From NCBI GenBank assembly GCA_018398765.1, contig JAHBMJ010000353.1, positions 20,001 through 35,000 on the forward strand: 15,000 nt of DNA, written 5' to 3'. Positions 8,224 to 15,000 of the stretch are shown in pieces. Origin of the DNA: Chromera velia (Eukaryota > Sar > Chromeraceae). A program made the translations under genes and the position numbers. The notes under the pieces are model-generated. The model was not told the origin of the DNA. It made no database searches and saw only the letters and a list, made by a program, of their open reading frames with translations. The stretch's first letter is position 1; each line of letters starts with the position of its first letter.

Positions 8224-11200
8224 CTGCATTTCGTCACGCACAAGAAGTCACACAGAGCGTTTGGAACTTTTCTGAAGGTATATTCCTGCCCATTGGAACT
8301 TTTCTGAAGGTATATTCCTGCCCATTGGAACTTTTCTGAAGGTATATTCCTGCCCATTCTAGATTCGCCCCTCGACTTCAGTTAGGCAACAACGTTTCAA
8401 CTGCGAATGCGAGGGAGAAGGGCGGCAAATAAAACAAAAGAAAAGACTACTCGATTTGAAGCCGGCCGGACACACAGTAGAAGACTCACCGAGCTCCACG
8501 ATGACGTTCAAAGAGCAGTTCAACTGCTTCAGTGGCCCGCTCTGGAACCCAGGAGGGCGCACATGAACGTCCCGAATGCACCCCCAGTCCCTCAGTGTCT
8601 CCAGCGACTGATCCTTCTTTTTTTCGAGGAGCTTGTCGAGGGCCCCCGACTTGGTGAGAGCTTCGGGAGTCTTCGCATCCTGCTGACAGGAGGAACAGAC
8701 GCTCACACGACAGCTGCTGCAAAGGACCCAAAAGACACACCGTCTAGCAGACGATGAAAAAGGGCGCGAAAAGCAAGACAGGCCTATTCGACTTAACAGA
8801 CAAGTAGAAAAAGCGTGCTCTGGAGAGAGAGAGAGAGAGGGAGGGAGGGAGGGAGGCAGGGAGGGAGGCAGGGAGGCAGGGAGGGAGGCAGGGAGGGAGG
8901 AAGAGAGAGAGACCGCAAGATGCAAAGGCAGGCAGAAAAAAAAGAGCAAGTAGGGCATCAAGAGAGGAAGAGAGGCAGAAAGAATCAGAGAAGTGTACGT
9001 CAAAAGACTGCTGTACCGATTGCGACCAAAGAAGTACAAAAGCACTTCAGTTTAGGGAACGACGAAGAAGCACAGAGATACCACAAAAAGAAAGCAGACA
9101 AATGGACATCCCATCCATCGAAGCGGAAGTTTGCTGTCTATGAACTGCCAAATACAGTCACCTAGCTACTTGGGAGGGAAAACCTGCGAAGTACCTCAGT
9201 GCCCAGAGCACACACGGGATCGTGTGCGGACGGCAGCAGTTGTTGTCGAAAGCCTGCCTCACGCACCCGCCTGATCTCTTCAATCTCCTCATCACTTGCA
9301 CTCTGCAGACCCGCTGTCTCGAAGGACGGCAGCGCGTAGATGGGCAGTTCAAGCACGGGGTGTCTGCCCCACAGTCTAGTGGGATCGTGCCTCTGGGTGA
9401 GGAAGCGTGTCTGCACGAAGGTCTTCTCGTTGAGAGACCAAAGACAAAGACACCCGCTGTGCAGATACGCAAGCTCGTCGCCATCTGCTTTCAGGAGGGT
9501 GGGAGGCAAACTGTCGAGCCCGCTTCCATATCTCGGGGACAAAGTGGAGCTCCCGATTGTGCGCTGCGAGGGATTCCCTGCCTGCTTCTGGAAGATCGAG
9601 TGGCCAGGCAACTCTCGGGTCTGCATGAGGTAGGTGAAGCACTCACATCGGTAGGGGCATCTGTACAAAAATCAAACGAGAAAAAGTACGTGGGATTGCC
9701 GATTCAAAAGTGAAGAGTGCCAGGAGCGAAATTGCGTCCGGAATCTCGCAACATGGGATAAATAGCCACTACCAGTGAGACGGATACGGGAGCAGTTGTG
9801 GCCAGTCACGAGGCACCCCAAAGGAAGCACCGAGAAAGAAGAAATGCAGAAGAAAAGAAACGAAGGGGAACGTCTCGATTTCCCTGTATCCGCAAACAAC
9901 AGATGCGCACGGAAAAACAGGAAAAAAGGCGGAAGGCATAAGACTCACCAAGCGCGATTTCAACAACAAGTTTGACCACCTCGGCTGCAGTCGGAAAAGA
10001 GCAATTAATTACACAGTGATCAGAAAGTCTCGAGTGACACACTTGCGAGCTCGCACACACATACGAAGGGCCCATGCAAAAACCCACACAAGGAAGGACC
10101 GTTTTGTCCCTGCCACGCAAACCACGGCGCACCCAAAGCCTTTTGTCCACCCAATGAACTGCCCCACACCTCCATTTCCACTCGTAGCGAGGGCAAAGTT
10201 CCCTTTCCAGGGATCTCACTGACTGCCCGACAGGGTGATAAGCAGTCCCAAGCTTCCATCCCACTCACTCCCCATCTTCTTTTGAAACACAACTGCCTCG
10301 GACATCTCTGTACGGACTATTCATTCTGCCACGTTTATCCACTTTTTTTTGTCTTCGCCTTTCTCCCTCTCCGTGGTCTGTGGATGGACTGTGGATGCAA
10401 CACTCATGCACAAACAAAACTCGTACTGCAAGAAGTCAGTGAGCAGTCAGTTTCAACAACCCGCATGGAATCGTATGGGTCGGTCACGGAAATTAAAGCG
10501 TTCGGCTGCTGACTTGCAGGTCGGGTCTCTATCTGTTTGCAGTGCTTGATCAGATATTGCAAAAAGAAGTCTGTGCAGCTTCTCTTTGCCACCTCCTCGA
10601 AGCACGGTCCGTCGACCCAAAAGTGTACGTCATCGAAGCATGGACGTTGATCGGCTACTTAGCGCCTCAGATGAAATCCCACTATGAGTACAGCGTCCTT
10701 TTCTCCTTTGGCTTCAGGGCTGAAATGAAGTGCTGCAGCTCGAGGCGCCTCGACATCAACGTCAAAAGCGGTACCCACAAGCCATCGACGCTCTTCAAGG
10801 GGAGGGAACATGTTGGACCCAATGAGGGCATCCAGGATTATCTGTCGCAGACCGGCTTGGACAGATTGAAGCTTTTGAGCCCCGGAAGGAGAAAAGAGCC
10901 TCCGGAGCTCCTTCAGAATCGCATCATCTGGGTGAAACACTGCAGGATAGGCCGCCATGCATATGAATGAGCGGGCCGACAGGCACACACAGACCGACAG
11001 ACCGAGAGCAAACATGAATCCTTTTCTTCTCTTTCTCCAAGGGCAGTCAAGCAAACAATGAGACAAAGAAAGTTCAAAAGAATGATTCTAAACAAGGGCG
11101 AAGGTGTAGAAAGTTTCAGACTGACAGGGAAAGTAACAGACAGGCAGAGAGACTGACTGACTGACCGACTGGCTAACTGACTGACTGACAGGCAGAGAGA

Positions 11201-12560
11201 CTGACAGACTGGGAGACACAGAGAAGGACTGTGCAAGTCTTCGCCCCAGACAGACCATATGCTTCATTCATTTCCGTCTCTTCTGTTCATATACAAAACA
11301 GACAGACAGACAGACGGAGCGAGAGAGAAAAAAGTCCCTGCATGAACTTTGAAGATCCAAGATGGCCGTGTTTGACATCAGGTAAAAAGAAAATAAAGCG
11401 ATCTAGACACTCAGGTAGAAAGACGCACAGCTACTTAGATGCATGAAAATCGGCTGGGACTTACCCATCCGCACATGGAAACGTTCCATCACCGTGTCGG
11501 CCCATCGAGACTCAAGATCGACTTCGGACTTCAAAGCCAAGTGAGAAAACGCCCCCTCAGATTTCTGCATAAAATTCAAAGCCATCAAAGTAAGCTCAGC
11601 ACCCACCCGCTTTGATTGACAATGCTCTCATCTCCATGACGACAGAGAAGCTACTCACAAAAGTAGAACACCCATCAAAGAGCTGCACAAGGTAGCGCGA
11701 AAAAAAACCTCATTGGATACATCTGGAGAGGCGGAAAATAACAGCATCTGTACCTGGAATTTTTTATTTCTTATTAAAAAGGTCAGACATTTTGACGAAG
11801 GACATTGGCGAGCTTCGCAGGGCAGCAAACTTACCAGTTGTTTACAGCCAGGAGCCGTTTCAGCGTCGCTTCCATGCCGCGTTTTCAGAGCCTTCCGTAT
11901 GTTGCCTGGTCCTGCAGGCAGTGAGCCCAAAATCTCAAACAACGCTTTCTGCAGACATGAGGCCGTGGCCTCGGCATCGCTCAGAGCCCGGTGCTCTGTT
12001 CCCTGTGTGACTGCCATCATGCGGCAAAAATCTGCCAAAGGAAGGAACCTGCGCTGCCCACCCCAATCCCACCTCCCTCCTCTATTGTCTGTTGCCCCCC
12101 TGTCAGAGATTTCCTTCGCGACACGCAGAGCGAAGGGCATAGAGTCGAGGACCTCTCTGTTGTCACTCAGACGACGCACAGGGAAGGGAAAATCCAACCT
12201 GCGTATCTCTGCGTTCAGCGTCCACTCGTCAACTGTGATGGTCTCTCCTCGCTTGTTCCCGTGACACACCACCGGGTCTGTGCCAATAAACTTCAGAAGT
12301 TTCTCGATCGCTGCAGTGGTGTTTTCTCCACGCGCCCTCGCATCTCGCAGCAAACCAAGAGCAGCCGGGTTTTTCTGAACCCAGTCGGCTGCCATGTCCA
12401 CGACACCGTCGGGATGAGCCAGGAGACTCAGCTTTCTGCCGGTCACACGGCCCTCACGCATTTCAACGGCTCCGATTTCTAAAATACGAAGCTTGTCATC
12501 AAAGAAGCCGTTCGTTTCGAGGTCCAAAACCACACAACGACCCCTACATACCACTTTCAT
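7316..12560 (-). CDS. DnaQ-like 3'-5' exonuclease domain protein with unknown C-terminal region (multi-exon)
   Basis: Ten coding exons on the minus strand give one open chain with matching phases: 12560-11835, 11682-11659, 11564-11465, 10939-10775, 10657-10514, 9984-9949, 9660-9647, 9620-9184, 8716-8490 and 8223-7316 (TAG at 7318-7316), about 926 aa. All introns are GT..AG. Exon 1 encodes a DEDDh exonuclease with Exo I DLETNG (D13, E15), an Exo II region with D111, and Exo III H190/D195. Such enzymes remove nucleotides from 3' ends of DNA or RNA with two metal ions. I do not recognise the other ~680 residues. The last exon carries a KKRKRR nuclear localisation signal (7484-7501). Exons 1-3 and the last two are well supported; those between 10939 and 9647 are tentative, and without the intron 10774-10658 an in-frame TAA (10661-10659) would end the protein early. 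Two adjacent genes remain possible. Confidence 0.62.
8262..8357. repeat. three exact 32-bp tandem repeats in an intron
   Basis: The 32-base unit starting TGGAACTTTTCTG occurs three times (8262-8293, 8294-8325, 8326-8357) with no mismatch seen. It lies inside the last intron (8489-8224), 37 bases upstream of the acceptor in the direction of transcription. Identical copies suggest a recent expansion. Confidence 0.95.
8490..9620 (-). other. C-terminal exons 8 and 9 of the exonuclease gene with their intron
   Basis: Exon 9620-9184 starts after a CTCATGCAG acceptor and encodes about 146 residues, including the segment DGDELAYLHSG. Exon 8716-8490 starts after TTTGCAG and ends at a good donor (CTCG|GTGAGT, phase 1). 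Phases agree (2 into 2) if the first exon ends at CGCAG|GTTTTC. An alternative pair, GAG|GTACTT with TGTCAG|CAG, is also in phase, so this junction may shift by a few residues. The intron carries a GAGG/GGCA microsatellite. No domain is recognised. Confidence 0.55.
8822..8912. repeat. GAGG/GGCA purine microsatellite in an intron
   Basis: GAGA repeats followed by GAGG and GGCAGG units. In the sense of the minus-strand gene this is a CCTC/CCTG pyrimidine tract. It produces a Pro/Ser/Leu-rich open frame on the minus strand that is an artefact. Confidence 0.9.
11140..11316. repeat. GACT/GACA tetranucleotide repeats in an intron
   Basis: GACTGACT-type units at about 11150-11190, more GACA/GAGA units to about 11215, and CAGACAGACAGACAGACGG at about 11299-11317, all inside the 525-nt intron 11464-10940. 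In the transcribed strand they are pyrimidine-leaning. Confidence 0.85.
11835..12560 (-). other. exon 1: DEDDh exonuclease domain
   Basis: This 242-codon exon holds the whole exonuclease fold. ATG at 12560 is followed within 13 residues by the Exo I aspartate and glutamate (D13, E15). H100-G-N and D111 (VDEWTLNAEI) fill the Exo II position, with DEWTLNAE in place of the usual N-x-x-FD. Exo III is EHRALSDAEA (H190, D195). All four acidic residues and the general-base histidine are present, so activity is expected. It ends at a strong donor (CTG|GTAAGT, phase 0). Relatives are DNA polymerase III epsilon-type exonucleases; substrate not predictable. Confidence 0.85.
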
Positions 12561-12860
12561 GCTTCTGACGCAAGGGTTTCAAACCGTCACGCAACTACTC
12601 TCAGTACCTCTCGGATGATTTCGTAAGGAGACGGCACACCGTCAACTTTCTACAGAGACTTGAAGGCTGACAGACACCCAGATGAAGGCCACAACGGGAA
12701 AAGAGTGAGAGAGAGGACACCGCACTGACAGCAGCTTCTGAAGAGTTGCTCCATGTCAGGCAGGAGGGAACACATACTCAGGAACCGCGGCGTTTAAACT
12801 TACCTCGTCTTTTGAAATGACACCTCAGTCTGACGATCATTCAAATCTGCGCGAGGAATC
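12561..12860 (-). promoter_or_regulatory. 5'UTR exon and intron of the exonuclease gene
   Basis: On the minus strand a strong donor, GACGAG|GTAAGT, ends a probable untranslated exon at 12804, and the acceptor GCGTCAG at 12568-12565 lies four bases before the ATG at 12560. Splicing to an upstream ATG frame (start about 12840) would meet TGA at once, so the exon is read as 5'UTR rather than coding. Confidence 0.5.
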
Positions 12861-13242
12861 AAATCTCATGCGCAGAAAAATGGCTCGGTCTGCAATTTTT
12901 CCGCGGCGCGAGCTGCGCGTTCCGCGTTGGCCATGCAACCATGCATGGCCATGCAACCAAAATGAAAAAAAATTAACATTAAACTTAATTCGCAAAAATG
13001 AGCGCCAAAGCTGGCATCGGAAGCAACACAGCTTTCTGCTGATCCAGCAGTGCATTGGCCACGCTGCGGTTCCTCCTGAGAGTGTACAAGGATCTATAAT
13101 GATCTGCATGTGTGGTGACAGGGGATAGGCCCGAACTCGGAAAGGCAATCAGGAATCCACCTAAGTCAAGACAGAGACGGCCGGAGACGGCCAGCTCTTT
13201 CGTCGGTTATTTAGAGCTAGCTCAACTTGCTGCTCAAGCCAA
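12861..13242. promoter_or_regulatory. divergent promoter region with repeated CATGCAACC motif
   Basis: This lies head-to-head between the exonuclease gene (-) and the LURP-one-related gene (+). The 12-mer GGCCATGCAACC occurs twice (12929-12940, 12947-12958), separated by ATGCAT. CATGCAACC also occurs upstream of petJ at 101-109. TGCATG-type cores are bound by AP2-family factors in plants and apicomplexans, but the binding factor here is unknown. No clear TATA box is seen. Confidence 0.4.
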
Positions 13243-14464
13243 ATGGGAAGCGCCTGTGCACGTGGAGCGAAGGGGCAACAGAGCATGGAGGTCCGGCATC
13301 TGGTCCCCCTTCCCCCTAGCCGGCACGGGCCCCTTCTTGCGTCCTTTGTGGCGGATAAGGAGACGGCCTTCGACCTCTCTCACCAGGTGGTCTTCAATAA
13401 TCAGGGTAAAACGGTAAGTCTGTCAGTGGGCCAGTCAGGAAGTGAGCCAGCAAGCAAATAACTGAGTAAGTAAGCAAATGGGGCAACTAACTTAGCAGGA
13501 GAGATGCATGATGAGTGGGAGTATGAGTCAGTGAGTGAGTCACTGGGAGACGAAGTGATGAATAAATGAGTGAGTTACTTTCACACTCACTCACTTTTCC
13601 TCTTCCGTGCTGGCTCTTGTAGTAACTTCTCATGCTGCCATTCTCACTTAATCCCCTCATCTTCAAGTCGAATCTTTCCCTTTTCAGGCCAGGAGGGATA
13701 GTCTCTGCTTCTCATCGCTAAGTTTGGGGGTGCCCGCTGTCGCTATAAGCACCGGCCGGCCCAGCTGTATGTATTCATTTCGATTCGATGAGGGCACCCT
13801 GAAGAAGAGCTGCAAGAGGCCCATAAGGAGCCGATGTTGATGTCTTCTCTTCTTCACTCTCTCTGTGTGTCTGCAGGCTCTCATTTTCGACTCGCTCTAT
13901 TCGAGGAACGGTGCCTTCTACTCTACCCGAATTCTGGATGAGTTTGGGAGGCACCTTTTTTCTGTCCAGAAAGATACGCTCCGTCCAGTGTGGCGCATCT
14001 TGACATCAGAACAGGAGAAGGACGTGCATTCGAACGACTCGACAGAATGTGAAGTGACGATTGTCGAATATTCCAGGCAAGCTCTGAGGGGCATGAGCAC
14101 GTTTTTGATTTACAGGAGGGAGGAGCTTTATCTGGTCTGCGATGCGGTCTCTGACGGACATGTGTATAGTTTCTTCACACCTGATCGAGCTTCGTTGGTT
14201 GCGCAAAGTGCAGAGGAGTGGGTGCGGGTGAAGGTGGATGACAACTATTTGCTAAGATGTGCTGCTGATGTAGATCAGCTGCTCATGGTTCTCTGTTGCC
14301 AGGTGATAAACGAACATTTTCATCCAGTGAAAGGAGAGACTGCAGGGAACAATCCCTGGCGAGATGCGGCTGAGTTTTCAGCTGCAGAGAATACACTCGT
14401 CGTAGCCAGCATGGTGGCTGCGCCGGCTCTGCAGGCTTTGCCTTTTCTTGTACCGACCTGCTGA
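13243..14464 (+). CDS. LURP-one-related (tubby C-terminal-like) protein, two exons
   Basis: Joining 13243-13413 and 13877-14464 gives 252 aa; the intron has GTAAGT and CTGCAG borders and is phase 0. The N-terminal exon ends in HQVVFNNQGKT and the second starts ALIFDSLYSRNGAFYSTRILDE. This fits the LOR pattern: a hydrophobic strand, an aromatic-rich strand, then a D-E-x-G turn followed by LFSVQ. A later stretch (DNYLLRCAADVDQLLMVLCC) resembles the conserved D-Y-x-V/L...G/A-V-D-x-x-L end helix of the fold. LOR proteins form a beta-barrel around a central helix, related to tubby and phospholipid scramblase domains; most have unknown function, some act in plant defence. Start is uncertain: ATG 13243 (MGSACARG) or ATG 13285, which has A at -3 and G at +4 and gives 238 aa. 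No transmembrane segment is needed for the fold. Confidence 0.75.
13414..13876 (+). other. intron of the LURP-one-related gene
   Basis: GT..AG intron of 463 bases. It holds GTCAGTGG/GAGT-type short repeats (about 13420-13580), partly mirrored by CACTCACTCAC at about 13582-13596. A second acceptor-like site (CCCTTTTCAG) lies at 13687, but an exon from there to the next good donor (13766) is 79 bases and would break the frame. Confidence 0.6.
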
Positions 14465-15000
14465 CTTCGGAATGAAACATCACTGTTTGCGCATGAGATG
14501 AAGAGCAATTTGAAGTCTGTGAGCTGGGTGTGGTCGTGAGTTTATTGGTTCTGACTTGCACATCTGTTGTCGAAATACGGGCAATGGGTCTGTATCGGCG
14601 TGTTTGCATGCTGTGCTATGAGTGGTAATGGATAGTAACGATCGCTGCTGCGGCTGGCATGTTGGGTTTGATAATATGGATTGATTGATTGATGCCAAAC
14701 CCTAGGTGAAGTTTAAACTCCCGGGAATCATGTTCCTACTACATATATATGTATTTAATCCGGACAAGGTACCCCCCCAACACTATAGTCTGCTAGATAG
14801 TCTGCGATTTCTATCATTTTTCAAATTGAGATTTTTGAGCGACATTTTTTTTTTAGTATTGATTTCCCAGCAACGTTTTTATTTGTTTTTGTACAACAAT
14901 TTTGACTGATATGATCGTTTAGTAGACTTTTGAGTGGCATAACAATTTAAAGTAGGATTTTTGAGCGGCGTTCAGTTTCAAGTAGCGGCTTAGTAGCCTG
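14465..15000. other. 3' flank of the LURP-one-related gene, no gene seen
   Basis: Probable 3'UTR followed by AT-rich DNA. GATT units lie at 14679-14693 and the palindrome ACATATATATGT at about 14739-14750. Three diverged copies of a TTTTGAGYG word lie near 14831, 14925 and 14956, the last two next to AGTAG words. This could be the edge of a repeat that continues past the window. Confidence 0.4.

Noticed and set aside
8359-9045. 228-codon minus-strand open frame with a Ser/Pro/Leu repeat
   Set aside because: Only 8716-8490 is supported as exon; the rest reads through the intron and its microsatellite.
10542-10970. Plus-strand open frame of 142 codons
   Set aside because: It is the complement of the minus-strand exon region, with no domain or splice support of its own.
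11403-11606. 67-codon minus-strand open frame as a separate small gene
   Set aside because: Its centre is exon 3 (11564-11465) of the exonuclease gene; both ends read into introns.
13688-13766. Extra exon between the two LURP-one-related exons
   Set aside because: The acceptor is good, but the exon is 79 bases and would shift the frame. Direct joining of exons 1 and 2 matches the family pattern.
1-15000. CRISPR array or bacterial operon
   Set aside because: The short repeats are microsatellites or tandem copies without spacers, and the genes have spliceosomal introns and eukaryotic targeting signals.

Overview
The window looks like nuclear DNA from a photosynthetic eukaryote with a complex, red-lineage plastid. 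The clearest gene is an intronless cytochrome c6 with a three-part leader: signal peptide, FVAP-type transit peptide, and thylakoid-lumen signal. The two other genes have introns with GT..AG borders. The DNA is mid-GC, rich in microsatellites, and gene density is low. An FVAP motif with no extra stop-transfer helix suits a chromerid-type alveolate (Chromera-like), but a stramenopile is not excluded. The organism assignment is an inference.

Layout. 1-436: petJ promoter and 5'UTR. 437-946: petJ (+). 947-2791: gene-free DNA that becomes pyrimidine-rich, then a long alternating GT/GC tract (strong Z-DNA candidate), then AT-rich DNA. 2792-3799: one reading frame with three internal stops, read as a decayed coiled-coil protein resembling ORF1 of a non-LTR retroelement. 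3800-7315: no recognisable gene, but several sequence islands: a purine tract, a GTAAC/GTTAC cluster, a TGAACCTG array with related palindromes, and a GC-rich island between AT-rich flanks. 7316-12560 (-): a multi-exon gene whose first exon is a complete DnaQ-like DEDDh 3'-5' exonuclease domain, followed by a long C-terminal part that I do not recognise and a nuclear localisation signal near the end. A phase-consistent model of ten coding exons (about 926 aa) can be drawn, but the middle (about 10775-9621) is uncertain. 12561-13242: divergent promoter with a 5'UTR intron for the exonuclease gene. 13243-14464 (+): a two-exon LURP-one-related (tubby C-terminal-like) protein. 14465-15000: no gene; short repeats at the edge.

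The three genes do not form an obvious pathway: photosynthetic electron transport, nucleic-acid processing, and a probable lipid- or membrane-associated beta-barrel protein. The one shared feature is the 9-mer CATGCAACC, found once upstream of petJ and twice in the divergent promoter and nowhere else that I saw. The observations most worth following are the exonuclease fused to an unknown C-terminal region, its in-frame TAA and possible 26-nt intron, and the retroelement-like frame broken only by stops that each fit a single C-to-T change.
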